DNA of 64,000 nucleotides from Lactobacillus xylocopicola (GTDB lineage: Bacteria; Bacillota; Bacilli; Lactobacillales; Lactobacillaceae), in contig NZ_AP026803.1 of NCBI RefSeq assembly GCF_033096005.1, forward strand, positions 1,420,001 to 1,484,000, given 5' to 3'. Below are positions 36,155 to 45,274 of this stretch, in pieces. The translations under genes were made by a program, and so were the position numbers. The notes under the pieces are model-generated. The model was given only the letters and a program-made list of their open reading frames with translations, made no database searches and had not been told where the DNA came from. Numbering within the stretch: the first letter of the stretch is position 1; each line of letters begins with the position of its first letter.

Positions 36155-36295
36155 TTTTTCTTCCAATCAACTTAAAACTAACCTGAATTGTATACCAGGT
36201 AACGCTGCTTTACCATAAAAACCACTAGATTAACCTATGAATATACATAAAAAAAGATTATTGTTTGAAATAACCCTTTTTGCACTATTCTACTA

Positions 36296-38098
36296 CTAGT
36301 TAATCTTACTCAGGGCATCATTAACCGCATCCTTTAAGCCGCGACTGGTACTGGAAGCTCCAGAAACAGCGTCAACATCAACCTTATTCTGCTTAACCAT
36401 TTCAGCGGGCAGAGTTTTTACGGCTTTTAGACCATAGTCGGCTGACTCATCCTGCTTTAGCACCTCAATATTAGTAAGCCGCTTCTGTTCACCAACAGTG
36501 ACCCGGACAACAAGCTCATCACCCATACCGGTCGTCGACCGGCCAATGTACTGATTCTTGGCAGTTGGATAGTCTTCTTGCTTAAGATCTGAATCCAGGT
36601 ACCTTGCCTGAGCAGACCCTCCACTAACAGCATCAACAGTGATGTCATCCTTGAGGCGAGCAGCTTCTACACCAGCAATTTTGCCCCAAATCAGACATTC
36701 AGCCAGGTTACCCCCGCCTTGGTATTGGTTAGCACAGAGACCACCCAATTCACCCGCCGAATACAGGTGCGGAATCGGCTCGCCCTTAGTATTTAGAACT
36801 TCTGCACGGGTGTTGCGTTTAGGACCACCCTGGGTATTGAGCATGGTCTGTTCCATTTGAACCGCGTAGACTGGCTTGCCAGCTAGTGCCTTCATCGTTG
36901 CCGGTGCCCGGTGGAACTCTGTATCATCTTGCGCTTCGGCTGCTTGGTTGAAGCGCTTCAACGTAGCTGCAAGTGTTTGCGCTTCAACCCCAATCTTGTC
37001 CGCCAACTCTTCGATCGAGTCAGCCTTCAGCACGTGTTCCGTGTATGGCTTGTAATCGCCAATAATATCATCGGCATCCAGTTCTCGTTTCTTATTTTCA
37101 TCAAAAATTAAATATGGATGTTCCTGATTTAGCGGCACCTTCCACAAACCGTGGTTTTTAATATGGCCATGGCGGTTTTCTTCAGCTTCATTAAAGTACC
37201 TGGTGCCATCGTCACCAATCACAAAGGAGCTACCTTGTGCAACAACGTCATTTTGTTCGCCAAGCATTAAGCGCCCGCGCTCGCCGGCGGGCACGGCAAA
37301 GGCCATGCCGTGCAGGAGACCTAGGCTCTCGTAGTTAGCCATATGCCACAGGTCGGCACCGGCTGCTTGAGCCATCGTAATCCCCATCCCTTGGTTGTAC
37401 AACGTACCCAGTGGTGCCACCCGTTTAGCCCCTAAGAAATCTTCAATCATGCGCTGGTTATTCTCAAAGCCGCCAGTTGCCAGCACGACACCATTCTTAG
37501 CCTGGACTTTAAGCTGCTTACCCGTACGGTCAATAACCACCCCTTCAATCCTACCTGTTTCCGGATTCTGAATTAGCTCTTGTGCCGGGGTATTGTATAA
37601 GACCGTGATTTTAGCTTTACGCTTGAGGACTTGCGTTTTCAGATTTTGCCATAAAGAGGCATCAAATAAGTTCTCCACAACAGTTGTATAGTCGTAAGAA
37701 TGGACTCCTGGGAACTCTGGATACTCTTCATACGAATTCTTCAGAAACGGGGCAAATTGGCGGGCGCGGCAAGGCTTAACCTCAAGATACTTTTCAACGT
37801 ACTCTGGCATGTCAACCATGCCCTGAACAAAGGTATCTATCATCTCTTCGTCAAGTTCCATTGGCGCAGTCAATTTTTCATAATATTTTTTCGTTTCGGC
37901 AAAGTCCTTACCCGTCCCGATTAACTGAGCAGAGTAGCGGGTATTGCCTCCCTCATGACCTTCTGGGGCCGAATCGACCAATAACACTTTAGCACCGGCA
38001 TCAGCAGCAAATCTTGCCGCAGTTGCACCAGCTCCCCCAAAGCCCAACACAACTACATCGTAATTAGCATCCCAAGCAATATTTTTTTGATCAGTCAT
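36296..38098 (-). CDS. FAD/FMN-binding reductase, C-terminal FMN domain
   Basis: A 600-residue flavoprotein with the opposite domain order to the neighbour at 30.4 kb. The FAD domain comes first (YDVVVLGFGGAGATAARFAA) with the dinucleotide segment LGGLCANQYQGGGNLAECLI. The FMN_bind domain lies at about 525-598, with flavinylation-type motif SGASSTS at 579-585. An extra DAVSGGSA stretch lies between the domains. The ATG at 38098 has AAAGGAG ahead. It is probably an enoate reductase acting on fumarate, urocanate or a similar acid in the cytosol. Confidence 0.88.
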   Translation of the reverse strand: MTDQKNIAWDANYDVVVLGFGGAGATAARFAADAGAKVLLVDSAPEGHEGGNTRYSAQLIGTGKDFAETKKYYEKLTAPMELDEEMIDTFVQGMVDMPEYVEKYLEVKPCRARQFAPFLKNSYEEYPEFPGVHSYDYTTVVENLFDASLWQNLKTQVLKRKAKITVLYNTPAQELIQNPETGRIEGVVIDRTGKQLKVQAKNGVVLATGGFENNQRMIEDFLGAKRVAPLGTLYNQGMGITMAQAAGADLWHMANYESLGLLHGMAFAVPAGERGRLMLGEQNDVVAQGSSFVIGDDGTRYFNEAEENRHGHIKNHGLWKVPLNQEHPYLIFDENKKRELDADDIIGDYKPYTEHVLKADSIEELADKIGVEAQTLAATLKRFNQAAEAQDDTEFHRAPATMKALAGKPVYAVQMEQTMLNTQGGPKRNTRAEVLNTKGEPIPHLYSAGELGGLCANQYQGGGNLAECLIWGKIAGVEAARLKDDITVDAVSGGSAQARYLDSDLKQEDYPTAKNQYIGRSTTGMGDELVVRVTVGEQKRLTNIEVLKQDESADYGLKAVKTLPAEMVKQNKVDVDAVSGASSTSRGLKDAVNDALSKIN

Positions 38099-38181
38099 CA
38101 CTTTGTCTCCTTTTGTAATCGGTTGCATCAGCATATATGTTAAGTTTATCACATATTGACTTAGAAAACTATCCTAACTAA

Positions 38182-38213
38182 AAAATCGTCCACTATTTAT
38201 AGTGCAAACGATT
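38182..38213 (-). terminator. Terminator after asparaginase gene
   Basis: AATCGT..CACTAT-TT-ATAGTG..ACGATT forms an interrupted 12-bp stem, followed by TTTTTT on the minus strand. Confidence 0.7.
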
Positions 38214-38214
38214 C

Positions 38215-39183
38215 TTAACTGTTTAGGTATTTTTTGAGTTGACGGCCAGTGAGTCCAGCACTCAAGCCGACCAGTAACTTAATCCGCGCCTTGGGACCAG
38301 TTAAACCGCGGCAGTAGATAATACCCATCTGTGCCAGGTTAACTCCCCCGCCCTCATAATCATAGACCGGTTCCGCAATACCGTTGAAACAGCGTGAAAC
38401 TAGAACAAGGGGGATGCCATGGTCAATTAGGGACTGTAAAGCACCTAGCGTTTGCGGCGGCATGTTACCGGCCCCCAGTGCCTCGATCACAATTCCTTTA
38501 GTCTGAGGACGGTCCAATGCTTGTAATAGTTCAGGACCCATGCCTGCGTATGCCTTAACTAAAAAGACACCTGGTAACACTCGGTCAATCGGCAAATGCT
38601 CCTGCGGATTGATGGTTTGCACATAATTAACGTGCCCGTCAGAGACAATCCCAATCGGCCCAAAAGTAGGTGTACGAAAGGTAGCGACATTGGTCGTATG
38701 AGTCTTGGTCACATAACGAGCCGAGTGAATCTCGTCGTTCATCACCACCACTACGCCCTTACCAAGCGAATCTGGCGCACTTGCAACCGCAACTGCTTGG
38801 CGAAAATTATAGATTCCATCGCTGCCAACTTCATTAGAGGAGCGCATCGCGCCCGTCACTACCACGGGCAGCTGACTGGAAATGGTAAGGTCCAAAAAAA
38901 TGGCCGTTTCTTCCAGCGTATCTGTGCCGTGTGTGACCACTGCACCATCAAACCCTGCTGCCTCAGCCCGCCTGATCCTGAGCGACAAGTCCAACATCCG
39001 CTCTGGTGTCATATGGGGCGAGGGCAAGTTGAAGATTTCTTCTGTCACTAGTTCAACTTTACCGCTAGCTGCTAATGAGACAGTTGCAAGCGGGTTCTGG
39101 GCATTGGGCCTGATTTTACCCGTTTCATCCTCTGACATCGAAATAGTCCCACCGGTATGCAAGATTAAAATTTTTTTAGTCAC
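38215..39183 (-). CDS. ansA: L-asparaginase
   Basis: A 322-residue amidohydrolase converting asparagine to aspartate and ammonia. Both family threonine signatures are present: ILILHTGGTISMSED near the N-terminus and VVTHGTDTLEETAIFL in the middle. There is no signal peptide, so it is cytosolic. The start is GTG nine bases after AGGAG; an upstream TTG would overlap the ribosome-binding site. The aspartate made could feed fumarate for the reductases next door, but this link is inference. Confidence 0.92.
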   Translation of the reverse strand: MTKKILILHTGGTISMSEDETGKIRPNAQNPLATVSLAASGKVELVTEEIFNLPSPHMTPERMLDLSLRIRRAEAAGFDGAVVTHGTDTLEETAIFLDLTISSQLPVVVTGAMRSSNEVGSDGIYNFRQAVAVASAPDSLGKGVVVVMNDEIHSARYVTKTHTTNVATFRTPTFGPIGIVSDGHVNYVQTINPQEHLPIDRVLPGVFLVKAYAGMGPELLQALDRPQTKGIVIEALGAGNMPPQTLGALQSLIDHGIPLVLVSRCFNGIAEPVYDYEGGGVNLAQMGIIYCRGLTGPKARIKLLVGLSAGLTGRQLKKYLNS

Positions 39184-39349
39184 AATTTTCAACTCCTAGA
39201 AGCAAGATTACTAACCCAATTTTAGCACTTAAGTTAGGCCTAATAAAAAATTCTGCTATCCCCAAGTTATTGTTATTATTCTAAGTCCGCCAGTTTATTA
39301 GCCAGCTCGTAAGAGCTTTTTCTTGCTAAAAAGTTGATTCATTTGTAAA

Positions 39350-39364
39350 ATGACCAATGGTCAT
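39350..39364. promoter_or_regulatory. TetR-type operator
   Basis: ATGACCAATGGTCAT is a perfect palindrome with a single central base, 24 bases upstream of the tetR start codon. Autoregulation of the tetR-lepA-like operon is likely. Confidence 0.75.
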
Positions 39365-39387
39365 TATTGAAAATAACGGAGGCTTAT

Positions 39388-40050
39388 ATGCATACATTAA
39401 CACCTACGGCAAGAAAAGCTAAAAAACAGTTGATTGCTACCGCAGCGGGTAGGCTATTTCACGAACACGATTTTTATGAGCTTTCAATGGCTCAGATTGC
39501 ACATGCAGCTGGCGTAGCCAAGGGAACATTATTTAACTACTTTAAAACCAAAGAGAATATTTTTATGTACTTGCTCTTGGCAGGTTACCAAGACTTCTTG
39601 CAGGCTGCTTTAAACAGCTGGCAGTCACAACCGGAATTATCCACCTGGGAAGACCTGGTTGAGTTTTTATTACAACAAAATCACTTGTTAATTCACAAGC
39701 AAGCCGACTTAGTACGCCTTAATGCCCTCCGTGCGCCAATTTTAGAAGCTGCAGCTGACCGGGAAGAAACGCTAGCCGAGCGCCAAAAACTCTACCAGAT
39801 TAACCAGACACTGGGACAGGCAATTGCTGACCGTATTCCTCGCCTTTCAGTCAAGCAGGCGAGCCATCTATTTGTAATTCAGAGTGCCATCATCAGTGGT
39901 CTAATCAACATGATGAAGTTAGATGAGTTTCACCATGACCACTTGCCAGTAAATTTCACAGGCTTTCAAATTGACTTAGAAGCCGAAGCCAAGCAAATAC
40001 TAAAGTTCTACTTACAAGGTTTACAAAAGGAAATAGAGGTAGATAAATAA
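39388..40050 (+). CDS. TetR-family regulator
   Basis: A 220-residue repressor. The N-terminal helix-turn-helix reads YELSMAQIAHAAGVAKGTLF, then NYFKTKENIF; the remainder is an all-helical ligand domain. The ATG at 39388 with GGAGG is preferred over an upstream in-frame ATG-less start. Its stop is one base from the next gene, so it forms an operon with the LepA-like GTPase. The ligand is unknown; a translation-targeting compound would be logical. Confidence 0.9.
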   Translation: MHTLTPTARKAKKQLIATAAGRLFHEHDFYELSMAQIAHAAGVAKGTLFNYFKTKENIFMYLLLAGYQDFLQAALNSWQSQPELSTWEDLVEFLLQQNHLLIHKQADLVRLNALRAPILEAAADREETLAERQKLYQINQTLGQAIADRIPRLSVKQASHLFVIQSAIISGLINMMKLDEFHHDHLPVNFTGFQIDLEAEAKQILKFYLQGLQKEIEVDK

Positions 40051-40051
40051 T

Positions 40052-41866
40052 ATGAAGCGCGAGAATATCCGGAACTTTGCTATTATTGCACATATTGATC
40101 ACGGTAAGTCCACCCTAGCTGACCGCATCATGGAGCAGACTAAAACCGTCAGTGAACGCGAGCTTAGTGCCCAACTACTAGACAGTATGGCAGTCGAGCA
40201 AACACATGGTGTTACCGTCAAAGCTCGCTCGGTACGAAATTTTTATCATGGTGCTGATGGCCAAGAATATGAATATAACCTGATTGATACACCTGGGCAC
40301 GTTGATTTTTCTGATGAAGTGGCCAAAAGCTTGGCTGCCAGTGATGGCGCCATCTTATTGGTAGATGCAACCCAGGGCGTTCAGGCTCAGACAATTGCCA
40401 ATCTGCGGCTCGCTATCAAATACAACTTGAAGATTATTCCGGTAATTAACAAAATTGATAATGTTGCAGCAGACATTGCAGCAACAGAAAAACAGCTTCG
40501 CAAGCTGCGACCTGAATTTGCAAGTAGACCTATCTTAAAGATTTCTGCCAAAACCGGACAAAATGTCCACCAAGTCCTTGAAGCCATCTACCAAGAAATT
40601 CCTGCCCCAACGGGCGAACCGACTGCTGCTCTTAAAGCTCTAGTCTTTGATTCCCAATACGACCCATATCAGGGAATTATCGCGGACATTCGCGTCTTTG
40701 ATGGTCACTTGCAGACTAAGCAAAAGTTACAACTAATGGGCCATGATAGCTCATTTACGGCCCAGTCTATCGGGATTTTCAACCCAGATATGAAAGCAGT
40801 CCCAACACTAACAACCGGTGAAGTTGGCTATCTGGTAACTGGCCTCAAAGACGTTCAGGCCCTGCAGGTCGGTGAAACCATAACTACTACCGCGCATCCT
40901 GCAACTACCGCAATTCCCAACTTTAAGCCCGCACAATCAATGGTCTATGCGGGACTTTTTCCAAAGGGGGAGACGAGTTATGAGGAACTTAAGCAGGCAA
41001 TCAGCAAGCTTGCTCTCAATGATACTTCGTTTCACTATAAACCGGAACAGTCTGAAGCACTTGACGCTGGCTTTCGTTGCGGCTTTTTGGGCATTTTCCA
41101 CTTGCAAATTATCAAAGAAAGGCTGCGTACCGAATATCATGTTGAAGTCTTAACAACCGCACCCAACGCTACATACCAGGTCTACCTTAAAAATCAGCAA
41201 CCACAGGGTGAATACTTAACCATTACCAACCCGGTGGAGTTTCCCGACTTCGCTATAATCGATCACGTGTGCGAGTCCTTCGTCAAAGCCATTATTACCA
41301 CTCCCAACACCTATCTCAGTGCAGTCATGAAACTTTGTGAGGAACATTATGGCGAATTACTCGACATTGATAATCAGCAAGACTTGGTTACTCTTACCTA
41401 CAAATTACCTGTTTCTGAAATTGCCTACAACTTCTTTAACAGTCTAAAGTCACTCACACACGGTTACGCGACTCTCGACACCGAATTCCTCGACTATGAG
41501 CCCGTTGATATTGTCAAAATCCAGACGCAAATCAACTATGCGCCGGTCGATGCCTTAGATATCCTAGTACCGCGTCAACAAGCAGACCAAATTGCACATA
41601 AGTTAGTGGAAAAGTTAAAATATGCCATCCCGCGCCGGTTATATCCTATGCCCGTTCAAGCAATTATTGAAAATAAGGTTATTGCCCGAGTTGATGTTCC
41701 TCCATTGCGTAAAAACGCTGCAGTTAACGGTGAACAGCGTAGTATTTCGAAAAAGCAACAATTGTTGCGCCGTCAGAGCCTCAATAAGCGCCAGGCCGCC
41801 CGCAGTGACATCAAACTACCCCAGAGCGTCTTTGATGCGGTTTTAAATTTAGACTCACCTGCATAA
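40052..41866 (+). CDS. Divergent LepA (EF4)-like translational GTPase, paralogue
   Basis: A 604-residue translational GTPase. The G motifs are intact: G1 AHIDHGKST (13-21), G3 DTPGHVDF (79-86), G4 NKID. Switch I reads EQTHGVTVK where housekeeping LepA has ERERGITIK. The LepA-specific tail also differs: the CYGGDxxRKxKLLxKQKxGKK block is replaced by NGEQRSISKKQQLLRRQSLN. Length and overall order match EF4, which moves tRNAs backwards on stalled ribosomes. It is one base from tetR, so it looks inducible. A housekeeping lepA presumably lies elsewhere in the genome. Confidence 0.82.
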   Translation: MKRENIRNFAIIAHIDHGKSTLADRIMEQTKTVSERELSAQLLDSMAVEQTHGVTVKARSVRNFYHGADGQEYEYNLIDTPGHVDFSDEVAKSLAASDGAILLVDATQGVQAQTIANLRLAIKYNLKIIPVINKIDNVAADIAATEKQLRKLRPEFASRPILKISAKTGQNVHQVLEAIYQEIPAPTGEPTAALKALVFDSQYDPYQGIIADIRVFDGHLQTKQKLQLMGHDSSFTAQSIGIFNPDMKAVPTLTTGEVGYLVTGLKDVQALQVGETITTTAHPATTAIPNFKPAQSMVYAGLFPKGETSYEELKQAISKLALNDTSFHYKPEQSEALDAGFRCGFLGIFHLQIIKERLRTEYHVEVLTTAPNATYQVYLKNQQPQGEYLTITNPVEFPDFAIIDHVCESFVKAIITTPNTYLSAVMKLCEEHYGELLDIDNQQDLVTLTYKLPVSEIAYNFFNSLKSLTHGYATLDTEFLDYEPVDIVKIQTQINYAPVDALDILVPRQQADQIAHKLVEKLKYAIPRRLYPMPVQAIIENKVIARVDVPPLRKNAAVNGEQRSISKKQQLLRRQSLNKRQAARSDIKLPQSVFDAVLNLDSPA

Positions 41867-41920
41867 AATATAGCTTATCCTGCTGAAGTCGTGTTTTTAA
41901 TTAAGCGAACGTTTAATACC

Positions 41921-41957
41921 AAAAAATCTCCCAAGATGCACTACTTGAGAGATTTTT
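41921..41957. terminator. Bidirectional terminator, lepA-like / gpmA
   Basis: AAAAAATCTC..CAAG pairs with CTTG..GAGATTTTT between converging genes. Confidence 0.8.
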
Positions 41958-41980
41958 AGTTAACAGCTTAATTTTAAAAC

Positions 41981-42673
41981 TTAGTCGTCCAGCTTTTCCT
42001 TGTTAGTAACCTTTAATTGGTCATCAAAGGTGTAGACAACTGGTTCACCGGTCTTCATTTCTACGTCCATGATATCAGCATCGGAAATGTTCTCAATGTA
42101 CTTGGTCAGGGCACGCAGTGAGTTACCGTGAGCGGCAATAATGACGTTCTTACCAGCCAATAAGTCAGGCGCAATGTGATCTTCCCAGAATGGCATTACC
42201 CGTTCCAGACACACTTTGAGGTTTTCAGTCCGTGGAATGATGTTCGGGTCAAGGTCAGCGTAACGGCGGTCATGCACTTGACTAAATTCTGAATCATCCT
42301 CAAGCTTCGGTGGCAGCACATCATATGACCGGCGCCAGATGTGAACCTGGTCGTCGCCGTACTTGTCAGCTGTGTCCTGCTTGTTCAAACCTTGCAACCC
42401 ACCATAGTGACGTTCATTCAGCCGCCATGACTTAGTCTCTGGCACCCAAAGTTGGTCACTTTCTGCTAAAGCATAGTGCAGGGTCTTAATCGCCCGGGTT
42501 AACACCGAGGTATAAGCTTGGTCAAACTCCAAACCATGCTCCTTAATCAGCTTACCTGCGTTCTTGGCTTCCTTAACCCCCTGGTCTGATAGGTTAACAT
42601 CAACCCAGCCCGTAAACTTGTTTTCAAGGTTCCATTCACTTTGTCCGTGACGGATCAAAACTAATTTCGACAT
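41981..42673 (-). CDS. gpmA: 2,3-bisphosphoglycerate-dependent phosphoglycerate mutase
   Basis: A 230-residue glycolytic enzyme interconverting 3- and 2-phosphoglycerate. The phospho-His is H9 in [10 protein letters not shown], the acid/base Glu is in [15 protein letters not shown], and the second catalytic His is in [12 protein letters not shown]. The length matches the dPGM family. The ATG at 42673 has AAAGGAG ahead. It is a single-gene unit. Confidence 0.96.
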   Translation of the reverse strand: MSKLVLIRHGQSEWNLENKFTGWVDVNLSDQGVKEAKNAGKLIKEHGLEFDQAYTSVLTRAIKTLHYALAESDQLWVPETKSWRLNERHYGGLQGLNKQDTADKYGDDQVHIWRRSYDVLPPKLEDDSEFSQVHDRRYADLDPNIIPRTENLKVCLERVMPFWEDHIAPDLLAGKNVIIAAHGNSLRALTKYIENISDADIMDVEMKTGEPVVYTFDDQLKVTNKEKLDD

Positions 42674-42827
42674 GAAATATCTCCTTTGCAAATTAAAAAC
42701 TTCACTTACCATTTTACACATTTAGCCCTTGTTTTCACAGAGTTTCGAACTAAAAATCATTTTTTTAATTCAAGTTTTACGATACAATAGACATAATATA
42801 ATTAGTAGAAAAGAGATTTTACCCACC

Positions 42828-43625
42828 ATGAAACCGAAAAAAATATTACTTGGCTTGGGACTTGTAACTGCGTTGTTGGTCAGTGGCTGTTCTAATCAGC
42901 AAAAAAAGACTGAACCGGTCTTAACCAAAACAGCAGTAATCAAGCGGTCCCAAAAGAGCTTCAAGAGTGGTCAAGTCAAGCAAGTCGTTGACTTAAACAC
43001 GGACACATCCAGCCAGTCAGTTGCCTCAATCTTCACCTTTGGCGGCGAACCGACAATTGTTCACCTTAACTATGAAACTAAGAACAAGAACAAGTCTCAA
43101 CGCGCTGAAGAATGGGTTAGCAATACCGGTACAACTTATATTAACGGTCAGAGTACTTGGTATAAGGCCGACCTAGGCAAGATGACCGGACATTCCTACG
43201 CTGATGTGCTTGACGCGATTTTTAATAATGAAATGTTGATGGCTCCGCCGAAAGACCTCGTCAAGGCATATCAGATGAAACGCAAGGGCAACACCTACAC
43301 CTTAACCGCAACTCTCAAAGACAAAAAGATTATGCAGGAAGCGGTCAAGCCGATCTTTTTGACTAATACACAGAGCCCGAAGCAAACTAAGATTTACCAA
43401 CGCCTGGGTAAAGAAGGCAAGTTCAAGAACATGCAGGTCAAGTTGGTAGTCAAGAACGGTCACCTGCTTAGCTTTAAGTACTTCGTCAACATGCGGATTG
43501 GCAAGTTAATGACGCTAAGAACCGGACAAGTCTACAGCAATATGCGGAGTCGTGACTTCTTAAAAATCCCTGACAATGTCTTGAATGCCAAGCCTTTACC
43601 AAAGGATAAGCAAGATAAAAAGTAA
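42828..43625 (+). CDS. Lipoprotein of unknown function (DUF6612-like)
   Basis: A 265-residue lipoprotein with lipobox LLVSGC (Cys about 20). The mature part resembles the LppX/LolA-like beta-rich lipoproteins of firmicutes (DUF6612): SFKSGQVKQVVDLNTDTSSQ and YKADLGKMTGHSYADVLDAI. Proteins of this fold bind hydrophobic ligands outside the membrane. The ATG at 42828 is chosen because the signal peptide begins there; the ribosome-binding site is weak. Confidence 0.75.
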   Translation: MKPKKILLGLGLVTALLVSGCSNQQKKTEPVLTKTAVIKRSQKSFKSGQVKQVVDLNTDTSSQSVASIFTFGGEPTIVHLNYETKNKNKSQRAEEWVSNTGTTYINGQSTWYKADLGKMTGHSYADVLDAIFNNEMLMAPPKDLVKAYQMKRKGNTYTLTATLKDKKIMQEAVKPIFLTNTQSPKQTKIYQRLGKEGKFKNMQVKLVVKNGHLLSFKYFVNMRIGKLMTLRTGQVYSNMRSRDFLKIPDNVLNAKPLPKDKQDKK

Positions 43626-43629
43626 ATTC

Positions 43630-43668
43630 CAAGCCTCTTACTAGCGCAGTGCAGTAACGGGCTTTTTT
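43630..43668 (+). terminator. Terminator after lipoprotein gene
   Basis: AAGCC/GGCTT and TTACT/AGTAA form a two-part stem, followed by TTTTTT. Confidence 0.7.
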
Positions 43669-43783
43669 ATTAGTGAAATTATCGCAGACCCAGCAGTAAA
43701 ACTTAAATTATGCACCCTAATTGCCCAGATATTCCCAATCGTTTATGATTGAGTAGACAAGGATATTTATAAATGGAGGTTTA

Positions 43784-44758
43784 ATGATGAAGTTAGGAAT
43801 TATCGGCAGTGGCATGATTGTCCACGACTTTTTGACGACCGCAGACCAGGTTAAGAACTTAGAATTAACCGCAATTTCAACGACGCAACGCAGTCAGCCG
43901 GTTGCCCGCGACCTGGCTCAGCAATACGGCATCAAAGAAGTTTATGCTGACAACGAGCAGCTACTACACAATCCTGAGGTCGATACGGTCTACGTTGCCG
44001 TACCCAACTTCTTGCACTATGACGTGGTCAAGCAGGCAATTGCTGCCGGCAAGAACGTCATCTGTGAGAAGCCTTACGTGGAATCTGTAGCAGAAGCTCA
44101 AGAGTTGAAACAACTGGCTGACGACCGCGGCGTGATTATTGTTGAGGCTATCACCAACATTCACTTAGAAAATTATCGGGCAATCAAACACATGCTTGCC
44201 AAGATTGCTCCGATTCACATCATCTCGCTCAACTACACCCAGTATTCTAGCCGTTATGATGATTTCTTAGCCGGAAAGATCGCTCCCGTCTTTGACCCTG
44301 CAAAGGACGGCGGCACTCTAAAGGATCTGAATATCTACAATATCCACCTGACGGTTGGACTCTTCGGTAAGCCGGAAGCCGTCCACTATTACCCAGTGAT
44401 GCAGCAGGGAATTGACACCTCCGGTATCTTAACTATGACATATCCAGATAAGCAAGCGGTCTTAATTGCTGCCAAGGACTGCTACACTACACCCCGTTCT
44501 TTTATTGAAGGCGAACAAGGCTCAATCTCGTTTGACGGGTCAACCGGAGTTATCAAGGACTTCACGGTCGAACCACGAAATGGCGATATTGACAAGTTCC
44601 GCTTCAACCAGTACCAAAACCGCATGACCAGCGAGTTTATTGACTTTGTTAATATTATTGACGAGCACGATACTAAGACTGCAGACGACCTATATGAACA
44701 CAGCGTCAATGTCATTGACGTCTTGGCGCAAGCCGAGGCCTCAGCAGCAAATAAGTAA
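43784..44758 (+). CDS. Gfo/Idh/MocA family oxidoreductase
   Basis: A 324-residue NAD(P)-dependent dehydrogenase. The N-terminal Rossmann motif is KLGIIGSGMIVHDFL; the conserved EKP is in NVICEKPYVES, and the catalytic D..N..H pattern is in KDLNIYNIHL. The substrate is probably a sugar or polyol derivative, which cannot be assigned. GGAGG precedes two adjacent ATG codons; either may be used. Confidence 0.88.
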   Translation: MMKLGIIGSGMIVHDFLTTADQVKNLELTAISTTQRSQPVARDLAQQYGIKEVYADNEQLLHNPEVDTVYVAVPNFLHYDVVKQAIAAGKNVICEKPYVESVAEAQELKQLADDRGVIIVEAITNIHLENYRAIKHMLAKIAPIHIISLNYTQYSSRYDDFLAGKIAPVFDPAKDGGTLKDLNIYNIHLTVGLFGKPEAVHYYPVMQQGIDTSGILTMTYPDKQAVLIAAKDCYTTPRSFIEGEQGSISFDGSTGVIKDFTVEPRNGDIDKFRFNQYQNRMTSEFIDFVNIIDEHDTKTADDLYEHSVNVIDVLAQAEASAANK

Positions 44759-44786
44759 TTGCTAAATTCAGCCTAAGGGATTATAC

Positions 44787-45167
44787 TTGATAAAAATTAC
44801 AGCAAAGGTGGGTGCAGCAATGATTATGAGGGATATTTTTTATATCTTAGACAGGGTAATAATCTCTTACGGGATTATTGGGCTACTTTACAGTGTGAAG
44901 AAGTATTACAACAATAACCGCTATCCGTTGGCACAAAGCAAACTTTCTAAGGCAATGAAGCTCTGCTTTACTGCCTTATTGCTTATTCCCTGGATCTTTC
45001 CGTTAGCTACAATACTGTTCCCATTAACTTCAGTTCCACCCACTTATCTTCACCGGGCTGTGACGGCTTCAGCACTATTCCCATTAGCAGCGCTAGTCAC
45101 GGATGCTGTCTTGTATGCCTTTACTTGGTTACAGCAAAAAAATTACTTAAATAAAAAAGTAAATTAA
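44787..45167 (+). CDS. Small membrane protein, unknown function
   Basis: About 126 residues from a TTG with AAGGGA upstream, or 115 from an ATG at 44820 with AAAGGTGG upstream. There are three hydrophobic segments (DRVIISYGIIGLLYSV; LCFTALLLIPWIFPLATILF; ASALFPLAALVTDAVLYAF) and a basic C-terminus. No family is recognised. It follows the dehydrogenase by 28 bases and may share its transcript. Confidence 0.6.
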   Translation: MIKITAKVGAAMIMRDIFYILDRVIISYGIIGLLYSVKKYYNNNRYPLAQSKLSKAMKLCFTALLLIPWIFPLATILFPLTSVPPTYLHRAVTASALFPLAALVTDAVLYAFTWLQQKNYLNKKVN

Positions 45168-45175
45168 ACCACAAT

Positions 45176-45214
45176 AAAAGGCCGTATTCCCATAGTAGTG
45201 GGATACGACCTTTT
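45176..45214. terminator. Bidirectional terminator
   Basis: AAAAGG-CGTATTCCCA pairs with TGGGATACG-CCTTTT. Confidence 0.85.
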
Positions 45215-45230
45215 ACTTATATGATAGCTA

Positions 45231-45263
45231 AAAAAGTCCACAGAACAAAAATTCTGTGAACTT
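45231..45263 (-). terminator. Terminator after SLAP amidase
   Basis: On the minus strand AGTTCACAGAA pairs with TTCTGTGGACT, followed by TTTTTT. Confidence 0.8.
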
Positions 45264-45274
45264 TCTTTGTTACT

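Noticed and set aside
38596..39051. A 151-codon plus-strand ORF inside the asparaginase gene
   Set aside because: It is an out-of-frame shadow of a clearly conserved enzyme.
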